Assembly: GCF_047675955.1 (NCBI RefSeq)
Contig: NC_132910.1
Location: forward strand, 97,180,923-97,244,922
DNA from: Chlorocebus sabaeus
Taxonomy: Eukaryota; Chordata; Mammalia; Primates; Cercopithecidae
Length of the DNA stretch: 64,000 nucleotides
Reading direction: 5' to 3'
Shown piece after piece: positions 46,816-57,276 of this stretch. Under the pieces are notes generated by a model. That model was not told the DNA's origin and ran no database searches. It was given only the letters and a program-made list of their open reading frames with translations. Position 1 is the stretch's first letter. Each line of letters opens with the position of its first letter. The position numbers were made by a program, and so were the translations under genes.

Positions 46816-46918
46816 ATCTATCTACCTATCTATAGTGAAACAGATCAGGCCCTTGTGTCCACTGGTACTATTTTAAAACTTTTATCATGTGTATAGATTC
46901 ATTAATTAAAAAATATGA
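46730..46918 (+). repeat. Duplicated block, copy 1, containing a (CTAT)n STR
   Basis: 'ctctgaagtggccagaagta', then an STR, then 'agtgaaacag' and 'attcattaattaaaa'. The same order is seen at 49319-49489, but with a different STR in the middle. Confidence 0.65.
46768..46833 (+). repeat. (CTAT)n tetranucleotide STR
   Basis: Pure run of about 12 units (46768-46814), then a degenerate tail of TCTA units to 46833. Likely polymorphic. Confidence 0.95.
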
Positions 46919-47277
46919 ATTGCTGACACAAGTACGATTTCCTGAAATGTCCAAAGTCTTCATCTCCTACTGAGTTATTTTATGTGTTTGGCAGAATCCA
47001 AGGCACAGAAGACTGGATCTGCCATCTGGTACCATAGCTAACCTATGACAGTAACAGGAGATCTAGACTTCAGACTCCCATCCATCCCATCCAATACAAT
47101 AATTTCCTTCACATCGTTTTCAAAACAGTATCTTGTTTTACTTCTCTTAAAACGCTTGAACCTTCCTATTATGATATAGTTATATAAAATATGTTTAATA
47201 TAAATAATGTTTTCCGAGATCAGATGAGACTGGGCAAGCTCAGAGTAGTATGACTGTAGACCACAAATGACCAAAAA

Positions 47278-47440
47278 TTAGCCATCATGCCTAGCTAGAA
47301 TTTTTAATTTTTTTGTAGAGACAGGGTTTCCTTATGTTGCCCAGGCTGGTCTTGAACTCCTGGACTCAAGCGATCCTCCCATCTTAGCCTCCTAAAGTAT
47401 TGAGATTACAGGTGTGAGTCACCATACCCAGCTTGATTTT
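47278..47440 (-). mobile_element. Old Alu fragment (J-type), reversed
   Basis: 'tttgtagagacagggtttcc', 'ggtcttgaactcctggact' and 'gtgagtcaccatacccagc'. The left monomer plus a little of the right arm are present. Confidence 0.85.
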
Positions 47441-47444
47441 AAAA

Positions 47445-48655
47445 TATAGCAGTTCTTTGGTTATTATCTCCTTTGTTAGAAAATATTTCAAAACCCATTC
47501 CTCCTCTAGAATGCTCCATTACAACAAGAATTTGTCTAATTCATTGAAAGAAATGAGTGAATGAACAAATACCTCTTGTGCTAACTGAATGTCCTACACA
47601 GTAATGTTTTTATTATTAACTCATAAAATCCCATTAGCAAAATGTATACCTTGGAGTAATCACATTTGGTAGATAATTAGATCAGCCCTAGCTTTAAAAA
47701 AAAAAGTTCATATTGAGAGTTTTTTTTAATATTGACTAGATTGACTTCTTTTATATTACACATTTGTAGATAATATATTGCTTTTGGTATCAACCCAATT
47801 TTACCCAATATAAGATATTTTACTAATGTTCCATTATATATTATACAGCATGTCTTTATTAAATTATTTTGGAAAATTAAGCAAGTTCAATAATGAATTA
47901 ATTACATCATAAACTACTTGGAATTATTTAAAACAAAGGTAAATTTCTAAAAAAAAAAAACAAAAAAAAAAAACCTAAGAAAATGAGGAAAAAGAGTTCT
48001 CATAAAAGCAAGCTCTTTCCTTGCTGAATGGCTCTAAACATTATGAAGTTCTACCTTAAGCCTACCGTAAGCCTGAAACCTATAACTTCCCATAACTGCC
48101 ATGTACTGGACCATATTCTGTGCTCTGGAGCTACATAAATATGTCTAGTCCCTTTTATAAATGCATTTCAAATGTATGTATACTGCTGGCTCCTACCCAA
48201 GTCTTCTCTTATGACATTATATCAAAAATATTCATGGTCCAACACGCCTCTTTTTCCTTCCCTTATGAGACTACTAAATAAACAAAATATAAAATCCATT
48301 ATTTACATTGAGTATGAATAATTTATGGTAAGTTAATGTATTAAACTTCTAGCTTTTGCTTTTGAGTATCTGATTCTCAAAATACATAGAAATGTTCACC
48401 AAAATGTAAAAATGGGATATTTATGGTTATCTCAGAATTTCTAATGATGTTTCAAGCCTAGGAGAATACCCTTAGGAGAATACCAAACTTGGGAGAAGAA
48501 TCCTGTTATTCAAAAGTAAGATACCAGACACATACCTCGGTACTTATAAAAAGACACCAAAAGTGGGTCAGGGACCACTTCACATGCAGGCTATATAGGT
48601 GAAGAATAGAAATTCCAGAGGAGATTGATAAAATGAAAATGTTTTCCTCCTTCTC
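47445..48655. other. Unassigned AT-rich sequence
   Basis: Poly-A interrupted by C at 47951-47973. A 16-base near-tandem repeat ('aggagaatacc') lies at about 48469-48497. No transposon named. Confidence 0.4.
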
Positions 48656-49318
48656 TACAGGAGAAAGCTGCTCTGTTCACCACATCTCTCAAGTTGGGGT
48701 AAAGGGTGATATCTACAAACGAAGCAACTGTGATGGAACAAACAGCAAAGAAATTAGAATAGCATTTCTGTTCCATGATGGATGTTTAGTGACAGGACAA
48801 ATTCCACACTGGGCCACCACAGGATCATCGGATACACCCTGTAAGAGTTCTTAGGAATGTTCTCACCCAGTGCATTTCCCACTGGGTGGCAGGGATAGGG
48901 AAGGTGCGTAAGTAAACCAGAAATAAATACTTGCTTCCTGACTAGAAACAGCAAAGGTGAGGGGCTGCCTAGAACAGACCACAATGATAGGGCAAGGAGA
49001 GACAGTAAACAGTTGGACAAAGTATACTTCAATTCTGTGATGAGGCAAGGCTTTGCCAATTCCAAATGAGCCAAGAAGATGCCACATTGAACTTAATTCA
49101 GTTTGAGAGACCACTCCCAAGAAAAGACTCCACCAGCAAGAGGCTGAAGGAACAAGAGGAGCAGGGGTTGGAAGTATATTCTGAACAACCCTCTCCCCCG
49201 ACCTGTCTAGTAAAAAGAGATAGCGTGTAGACCCCTGCTATGACAGAGGGCACTGAGGGCCACAGTATGACAGTATCAATAAACTAAGACCCCATCCTGT
49301 TCTCTCCCATTCATTTCT
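48656..49318. other. Unassigned, less AT-rich sequence with an exon-like block
   Basis: 48661-48840 is bounded by an acceptor-like and a donor-like site on the plus strand (see findings). The right part ends in 'atcaataaactaagacccc', which contains AATAAA and could be the 3' part of an old LTR. I cannot decide between these. Confidence 0.35.
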
Positions 49319-49489
49319 CCTCTGAAGTGGTCGGAAGTAGAAAAGGTGAGAAACTTTAAAAAAATAAAAACACAAACCACAACAACAACAACAACAACAA
49401 CAAAATAGTGAAACAGGCCATGCTCTCTTCTCCGGGGGCCCTATTGTTAAATTCTTATCATGTTTATATATTCATTAATTAAAAGTATA
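49319..49489 (+). repeat. Duplicated block, copy 2, containing a (CAA)n STR
   Basis: 'tctgaagtggtcggaagtag', an A-rich part with (CAA)8 at about 49379-49404, then 'agtgaaacaggcc' and 'attcattaattaaaag'. Partner of 46730-46918. Confidence 0.65.
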
Positions 49490-49817
49490 ACTTTCTATGT
49501 TTTAAAAACATAGGTTTGGCCTCACTTGGGAAAGAAAGGAATTTAAAGTTTTAAACTAGACTGCCCTGGGTTATTTAATAGCTAGAAATTAATCATAATT
49601 GCCAAAGATACGACTATTTTTGTAATCAAAAGTGACCAGAAAACCATGAGATCTGACAGAGATGTCATCAAAGGAGGGGTGGGAATGGCGAACAGAAATA
49701 TGTGAGAAGGTATTTCAGGTATATAATCCTTAAATTCACACCATTCAATAAAAAGATTATAATAACAACACAACATTCTAAAGATATAGCTGAGCTAAAA
49801 CAAACAAAAAACAGGTA

Positions 49818-50161
49818 CAGTTAGCCCTCTGTACCTGTGGGTTCTGCATCTGTGGATTCAACCACACAGATAAAAAACCCTATACTCAAAAAAGAAGAAA
49901 AAAGATGGTTGTATCTACTGAATATGTACATACTTTTTTTCTTGTCGTTATTCCCTAAGCAACACAGTGTAACAACTTCTTACACAGCATTTACATCGTA
50001 TATTAGGTATTTTATGTAATCTAGAGAAGACAAAGTATACAGGAAGATGTGCATTTATATATAAATGTCATTGTATAAAAGGGACTTGAACATCTGTAGA
50101 TTCTGGTGTTCCTGAAGGGTCCTAGAACCAATACCCCACAGATACCATGGGACAATTGCAC
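49818..50161 (+). mobile_element. MER2-like DNA transposon (Tigger-type MITE), complete ends
   Basis: Starts CAGTTAGCCCTCTGTACC and ends in the inverted counterpart ('gataccatgggacaattg'). Bracketed by TA on both sides (49816-49817, 50162-50163), the target duplication of mariner/Tigger elements. At 344 bp it matches my memory of the MER2 length. Non-coding. Confidence 0.85.
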
Positions 50162-50164
50162 TAA

Positions 50165-50700
50165 ACATATAGAAATTAGTCAAAGCCAGAGTAGTAAAGC
50201 AAATGAGTTGATACTGCACTCATGCCCATGAAGACATAAGCAGCACAGGCTTTGGTCTGCAAAGGGTGGAGAACTGGAAACGAGACATCGGCATAAAGCA
50301 GAGTGGAGGTATAGAAGGACTGCCAGCACTGCGTAAAAGCAACTAAAAAACTCTACTTACAAATTTAAGAAAGTAGTATAAGGTCTGCATCAAAGGTGGG
50401 TGTAAGGATTGAATTTACACTACCTACATGACTCATGAATTTCAAACTAACAATTTATTTAAAGAAAGAAAAGACAAAACAGATGAAGGGGCAGTGGAAC
50501 TCCTAAGCCCTTGAAAGACGCAAACGTGAAACTTCTCTTTGGGGTCACTTCAGTAACCCAGAACAGAGTGGATTACCAGATAAAACAACCTCCACTGAAG
50601 AAATGTTAACAATAAAAAATTTTAAACAATATGAGAAAACTGTATGACAAGAGTATCATAAAAGCAGTGAGGAAAAGGGAAGCAACTGGGTTTTTTACAA
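50165..50700. other. Unassigned intronic sequence
   Basis: No recognisable element, although A-rich L1-like sequence may begin before 50700. Confidence 0.4.
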
Positions 50701-51420
50701 TATACTAAAGAAAAATATACCAGACAGATTAAAGATCTAGATGTGGAAGGCAAAACTTTAACACTTTTAGAAGAAAATATGAAACTCTCTTTATGCCCTC
50801 AGAAATAAAAACAGTTTTTTTAAGCGAGACAGAAAAAATACATATAAAAAAGGAGAAGGTAAAATAGAAAACCTGAATAGACCAATAGCAAGTAACCAGA
50901 TTGAATCAGTAGTAGTCTCCCACCAAAACAAACAAACAAAAAAAACCAAACAAAAAAAAACAGGACCACACTTTTAAATAACTATTACCAATTCTTCTCA
51001 AACTACCTCAGAAAAACTGAAGAGGAAGGAATTCTTCCTAATTCATTCTGTGAGGTCAACATTACCCTGATACCAAACCAGATAAGGGTACAACACAAAA
51101 AGAAAACTACAGACTAATATCCCTGATGAACACAGATGCATAAATCCTCAACAACATCCTAGCAAATGGAATCCAACAGCACATCAAAACAATAGTACAC
51201 CATGATCAAGTGGGATTTATCCTATGGATGCAAGGATGGTTTAACACATGCAAATCAATACATGTGGCACACCACATCAGTAGAATGAGGGACAAAAACC
51301 ACATGATTATCTCAATAGATGCAGAAAACGCATTTGATAAAATTTGACATCTCTTGATGATAAAAATTCTCAACAAATTAGGTATAGAAGTCACACACCT
51401 TAGATAGAAGTTACACACCT
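50700..51420 (+). mobile_element. Rearranged L1 ORF2 remnant, sense
   Basis: 50740-50850 resembles a late part of ORF2 ('ttagaagaaaatatgaaact'). 50870-51400 is an earlier part: 'aaacctgaatagaccaata', 'ggtcaacattaccctgatac', 'tcaatagatgcagaaaacgc'. The order is therefore reversed relative to an intact L1. A CAAA-rich spot lies at 50928-50962. Confidence 0.78.
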
Positions 51421-51429
51421 TAAAATAAG

Positions 51430-51760
51430 ACAAAAGAAAAGCTAGGAGTTTCCATGCAACAAAGTTCTGGCCAATGAGATAAAAAGTGATATATGCTTGA
51501 TGGTGGGGGCTTAGGGAGGGAGGTTAGTTTCTGGTACTTTCGCTTCTTCCTGCCGAGAGCAGCGAAAGCTATCTTGCATCCATAAGAGCACTGGAGAGAT
51601 AGCCACTCTAATGTCACTGAGCCGCAGAACAAATGCCAGTAGCCTCTGCCTCCAGGCATCTTGGTATATGAGAAAAATAAGTCCTTCCTTGCTAAAGCCA
51701 CTTTTAGTCTAATTTTCTGGTACTTGAAGCCTGATACTACTATGTTTCTAAACAAGGGAA
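51430..51760 (+). mobile_element. Ancient repeat, same family as 40150-40720
   Basis: 'aaagttctggccaatgagat', 'cagcgaaagctatcttgca' and 'gtatatgagaaaaataagtc' parallel the other copies. Confidence 0.5.
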
Positions 51761-51769
51761 AAATAATAA

Positions 51770-54035
51770 AGGACTACTCCAGCAGGTCAGACAAATAAAA
51801 AACTATTTCCTCTAAAATATGAGCTTGAGTAGGCACATTAAATCTTATTTAGTATAATCTCTTGTTCCTATTGCATATGACATCACTGAAAATAAGGAAG
51901 AGAAAACTGACTATTGGTCACAATTTTTGGAGGTCAAAGCTAAATTGCCTCACCCTAGAAAATTCCTCAACTATGTGAATTTGTATCCCATCAGGCTTTG
52001 ATTCACAGGAAGGAGAAACAACCTTAATATTTATTTTCTCCCTAATAGATTCAGCTTCAAAAACACATAAAGATGAAAACACTAAAGACTGAATTCCAAT
52101 ACTTAGTATTCAATTAAATATGGAAACACAAAACATTTTCATTCTATTTGTAAGGTACTTTCTAAAGTGCTATAAAAAGTCAAAAACATTAAGAAATATT
52201 TATTGTTTCTTTCAAAGCCAGTGATGACTGACTTTCTCTTATGCAACTTAGTTACTACTTTTAATACCGACTACTTAATTACCACTATTTTCACTGAATA
52301 GACCTCATTACAATAAAAATTTGAATTCTACATTTCTATGTCATATTTAAGTATTACTATACCATATCACAGAAAAGTAAACATATACAAGATATCAATT
52401 AAAATGTGAGTTTATACACTATGCTCAATATTAAGGGGACACTTTTAATCTGATACCATTTATATATATATATCATTGTATTTTTTAAGTACCATTACTT
52501 AAATTACTGAATGTTACTTAAACTATTACTGAATATTTTCTCTCAACAAAGAAAGTTAAATGAAGACTTAGTACTGCTACAAGACATTCACCAATTTAAA
52601 GAAAGATTAATTTTAATTCTTTGTTTTAAAGTATTACAGGAATTAACAGAAGTATATATACACAAATATATACACACGCTTCTGAGGTACATACACTATA
52701 TATAGATATATATAATGTGTGTGTGTATATATAAAAATATACAATCTTCAAGTTAAGAGTGAATGTTTGAAATAAGGAGCAAGGTACATTTCTTGCCTAT
52801 TTCTACAAGTCCATTGCTTGACACCAGTGGAAAAAAGTATTTAATATCTTAAATCTTGAGGTGAATAGGGGGTTGCTATCCTTGTTTATAACTATTCATC
52901 TCAATTCAGGCAAGGAAAAAGTACATTCAAGTTACTGTTTTCTGGGTGCTAAATTGAATCAGGTGTCCTCTCCTCTTAAGAAAATTAAGTTGCTTTTGTG
53001 CAAGAGTGTTTTAATGAGAACAGAGCTGGCCGACAGTGATAAATGGGAATGACACCAGAGAGAGCACATAAGCAGGACAATGTGTGCATGTTACAGTCTT
53101 ACAGCCTATTTTTCACTGACTATTCTGAATGACTTTGCTGTTTCTTAAGGGGCCTATTAATCTCAAATTTAGTTATTGCACAACGTTTATTTGAACATAT
53201 ATTCTGTGGATGATGACAGTTAATAAAGGAAATCTTTCACAAGCTGTATTTTTACATATTGTTCCAACTACAGCTCCCAGTCATTTGATGGTATTGATGG
53301 AATAACCTACATTGTGCTGAGGCTTTTTTAAAAAAGGCACATATATTCAGATTCCTTTCTAAGCACATGGGGACTCTTAACCGTTAAAATGCATACAAAA
53401 AATTCTAGTACAAAACAGTAAAAGTGAAAGGACATCTTAACTGTTCAACAAAAGTCATTTAATGTGCAAACTGACCCTTCTAAGACAAAATAGACACCTT
53501 TTAACACTTTTAAAGCCCTGGTACACAATATGCAATAGTTCATGCATACCAATCTACATTTTCACAATATGCATGGAGCAAGAGAGGAAAGGCAAAATCA
53601 ATTTTCTTGAGGTGCAAAAAGAATGAAGTAACACAGCTGCTTTGATTTCTCTTTGGTATGCTTTTTTTTTTTAATGAAATGTCATGTACTTAAAATAGCG
53701 ATGATTCTTGTTTCTAGTAGAATACTTTTTAAGAGCTTAAAGGAATTGTTTCAACACTTTCCTAAAAACATAATTATCAGTTCAAATAAGCTCATCAATT
53801 CAGATTGTTGTTCTGGTTCTGGAATAAATTTGGTACTTTAAGTGTTACTGGTTCAGAATAATAATACCTAATATTAGTAAGAAATATTTAATTCAAATAT
53901 TTAATTCAAGGCAGATTTTAAACTCTGCCTTATAATTGGGGTGAAATTAAACTTAATCAAACATTTTGACTGCATCCTCCTGAAATCTCAGTCTTCAAAG
54001 GTGTTCAATTTCTATAAAATCAGAATTTTTAAGTG
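51770..54035. other. Unassigned AT-rich intron with TA/TG simple repeats
   Basis: No transposon named. Simple repeats: TA-rich at 52460-52474, and mixed TA/CA/TG at about 52646-52745 including (TG)5. Confidence 0.45.
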
Positions 54036-54039
54036 GGAA

Positions 54040-54200
54040 GGGCCATTAAATACTATGACAATCCCTTTGTAAATCAAGAAACAGAACTCCAGACAGGCAA
54101 AGGATCTTTCCCAAGGTCATGCTGGACAGCAGTAAAGCCAGAAAAGAACTCATCTCCAGACATCTCTTGCACTCTATTACATCCACACTGTCTGTTTTAT
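54040..54200 (-). mobile_element. MIR-type SINE, reversed
   Basis: 'caagaaacagaactccagac', 'ttcccaaggtcatgctgg' and 'agccagaaaagaactcatc' give the antisense MIR order. Confidence 0.65.
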
Positions 54201-54344
54201 GTATTATTTTTAACAGACATTTGTAGATATATCATGGAAAAAGGGCACATGCTGAAACACTAATGGTTATGTTGGGGTAAATGGAATTATGAATATTTTT
54301 TCCTTTGTGCTTCTCCTAGAATTATGTTAAGAATTTTAGAGGCT

Positions 54345-54425
54345 CTCTCTTTAATCTTTAGGCAAACTTTGAACAATGCTGTGCACATATTAGATACTCT
54401 GGCTGACTAAAAATTGAATGAGTTG
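54345..54425 (+). mobile_element. L2 3' end fragment
   Basis: 'aacaatgctgtgcacatatt' then 'ctgactaaaaattgaatgag' resembles a diverged L2 terminus. Confidence 0.45.
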
Positions 54426-54429
54426 AGGA

Positions 54430-55765
54430 TAATACCAAAAGGAAACTACTTAAAAGAAGACTAAACTACTTAGTCTTCTTTGCTATGCTAACACTGAATA
54501 TTCATAGGAACAAACCACGTGTATAACCCAGAATACCAACACTTAAATTGAAAATACTATTTATACTATTTATCTATTAATAGCTTATTGATAAATATCT
54601 AAGATTTTTATTGTAAATCTCTAAGATTAAACTGAATGAAACTTAAAATGTTATATACTATTTGATATTATATCTTTTTAAAAAATCAATTTCTCAATAT
54701 TCCTCAAGTTTAATTCTTAATCCTTTGGGTTTCCTATCTCTTCCAGAAAATAATAAAACAAATGCTTCTCTAATTATTCATTCCTTCAACCTAAATTTAT
54801 TAAGCAAACACAAAAATAAATACCATAGAGTACCAACTCAGAGTCTAGGGCTAGAAGAGAGACATCATAATAACTACAATACAAGAAGATCAATGGTATC
54901 AAAGAGTTATGGTAGCATAGAAATTAACTTTAAAATGGGCTTTTCCAATATCTCCTAGTGAAATACAACAAGCACTTTTCTGATCAATTAATGGGAGCTC
55001 TATTTAATACCAACACATGAACTAAGCTCTCAGCACACTGAGAGAGGAATTGGCCATGAATTCCCCTAACGCTTTGTTTAGAAGGGCATCCACAAAACCT
55101 AAGTGACAGCGATGTCAAAGCATCTAATGTTTCTTAAGAATTTTAGACTCTAGCTTTCTTAACTCTGTTATTTCTGCTCTTTTCCATCCATTAGGTCTGG
55201 GAATCTCAAAGCTTCTTAAGAGGGCAACGGATCAATGCCTCAGCAATAACTCTCTCATCAGCTTTTCATTAGCAATAAAATAGCTTTCCTACCATCTTCT
55301 GGGAAATAACTTACCATAGATTCACAGAACTGCAATGGACTACTGCAGATCATCTCATCAAGGCACTTTTCCTCAAAAGGACTACACTGAAATCACAGAT
55401 GGTGTCCACCTATCCTATTCTTTATGTCTTCAGGATCAAACACTGCACAATCTCCTTTACAGTTTTAGATTTTAAAATCTATATTGCAAATCATATTTTA
55501 ACTAATAAGTTCTTTCCTTTGCTGACTTAACTTTTTATTGGAGTTTTTTTTTTTTTCTAATGTTAGGTCCCCTGAGAAAATTTTTAAAGGCTGTCTTTTT
55601 GCCATTACAAGTAGTATGCTAGTAACTGTTTAACAACTGGCTCTTAGGATAAAGGGAGAACACCAATTTGTAATATGTGCTGATTTTCATGGTATAAATA
55701 CTCCCACCATGGCCAATTTCAAAGTGCAAATATAATGTCACTCAACACCAAGAAGGGAAGGATGG
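54430..55765. other. Mostly unassigned intron
   Basis: Weak antisense L2 hints at 54770-54900 and weak MIR hints at 55315-55440 only. Confidence 0.35.
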
Positions 55766-55769
55766 CATA

Positions 55770-55956
55770 ATTCCAAAGGCACAAGAAATTAGAAAAAGAA
55801 GGCAAATTAAATACAAAACAAATACAGGGAGGAAATAATAAAGATATGAGTAGAAGTTAATGAAATAAAAAAACAGAAAAACAGTAAAGAAAAATCACTG
55901 AAATCAAGAGGTGGGCCTTTGAAAAAGACAAATAAAATTGATACACCTCTAAAACA
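55770..55956 (+). mobile_element. L1M ORF2 remnant, sense (left part)
   Basis: 'gagtagaagttaatgaaat', 'agaggtgggcctttgaaaa' and 'aataaaattgatacacctct' come from the middle of ORF2. The L1 resumes at about 57286. Confidence 0.75.
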
Positions 55957-55988
55957 GGGATTGGTGAACTTTTAAAGAGTCACGGCTT

Positions 55989-56671
55989 TGTTTTAACCCA
56001 ACTGGTCTAACACCAACTGGGTGTACTGGAATACAATTGTGGTGTTAACCACCTGGAATTAGCATCAAACTCCACAAGTTAAAAACTCAGTCCCCCACAG
56101 GACTGCCCTTGCTTTAGACAGCAGCTGCACTTTAAGAGTCCATAGGCTACCCACACTTTTGACCAACTGGCTATACATTCAGGGATTCCAATGTCCCCCT
56201 TAGGTTCAATAATTCACTAGAATAACTTACAGAACTTACTCAAAGTGCCATACTTAACAATTACAGTTTAATTATAAAGGATACACATTGGCAAGGTCTG
56301 GGAAGGAGTGCAGAGCTTCCACACGCTCTCAGAGAACATCAAGATGCTTACAAACCAAGAGGCAACACCGAGTTTTAATTGGTGTTTCATTATGTAGGCA
56401 TGATTGATTAAATCATTGATCACATGATTGAATCCAATCTCCAGCCCCCTCCTCTTCCTGGAGGTCAGGTAGCTGAAAGTTCCAACCTTCTAATCACATG
56501 CTTGGCCTTTCTGGTGGCCAGTTCCCATCCCAAAGCTATCTAGGACTCACCAAGAGTAACCTCATTAGCCTAACAAATATACTCCCATCACTCAGAAAAT
56601 TCCAAAGGTTATTGAAGCTCTGTGCCAAGAACTTAGGTCAAAGCCTAGATATATTTTTAAATTATACAACA
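55989..56671 (+). mobile_element. Old LTR-like element, copy 2
   Basis: Begins TGTTTT and ends ACAACA, with a possible 5-base duplication beginning GGC on both sides. It shares ordered blocks with 22560-23345 ('tatgtaggcatgattgatta', 'tctggtgg'). The insertion interrupts the MER1-like element, which gives its ends. No coding content. Confidence 0.6.
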
Positions 56672-56904
56672 GGCACATTATAAGTATTTTAGGCTCTGTG
56701 GATCACATGTTAATAAATTCTCAACTCTGCTATTGTGGTGCAAAAGCAGCCATAGGCAATATATAAACTAGTAAGTGTGGTTGTGTTCCAATAAAACTTT
56801 ATCTATGGATACTAAAATTTGATTTTTGTTTAATTTTCACATCTTGAAATTTTATTCTTCTTCTGACTTTTTTCCAACCATTAAAAAAATGTAAAAACTA
56901 TTCT

Positions 56905-57190
56905 TTCCTTTTATTTTAATTTTTATGGGTACATAATAGGTGTATACATTTATGGGGTACATGAGATATTTTGATACAAGCATGCAATGTGTAATAATCA
57001 CATCACATAAAATGGGTATCCATCTCCTCAAGCCTCCATCCCTTGTGTTACAAACAACCCAATTATACTCCTTAGTTTTTGTAAATGTACAATTAAACTA
57101 TTATTGACTATAGTCACCCTGTTGTGCTATCAAATACTCAGTCTTATTTATTCTTTCTTTTTGGACTCATTAACCATCCCCTCATCCCCC
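56905..57190 (-). mobile_element. L1 3' UTR (L1PB/L1MA-age), reversed
   Basis: 'atttttatgggtacataata', 'gtacatgagatattttgata' and 'actatagtcaccctgttgtg' are the antisense 3' end. It is 5'-truncated. A decayed duplication (aaaaactattctt / aaaaacattctta) brackets it. Confidence 0.75.
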
Positions 57191-57276
57191 CAAAAAACAT
57201 TCTTAACTCACATACCACACAAAAAACTTTCAGCAAGCCTGATTTGCCCTGCAAACCACAGTTTGTTCATCCCTGC

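Larger units (their letters stand above)
55957..57276 (+). mobile_element. MER1-like hAT DNA transposon, split by two later insertions
   Basis: Left end CAGGGATTGGTGAACTTTT; the right end is its inverted counterpart ('gtttgttcatccctg'). Interior pieces are 'aagtattttaggctctgtgg', 'gcaaaagcagccataggcaa' and 'gtgttccaataaaacttta'. It is non-coding and sits inside L1 ORF2. 55989-56671 and about 56905-57190 are foreign inserts. Confidence 0.75.

Noticed and set aside
48754..49120. Overlapping minus-strand frames of 85-106 codons
   Set aside because: No similarity to SLC10A7 or any protein I know; chance frames in a less AT-rich block.
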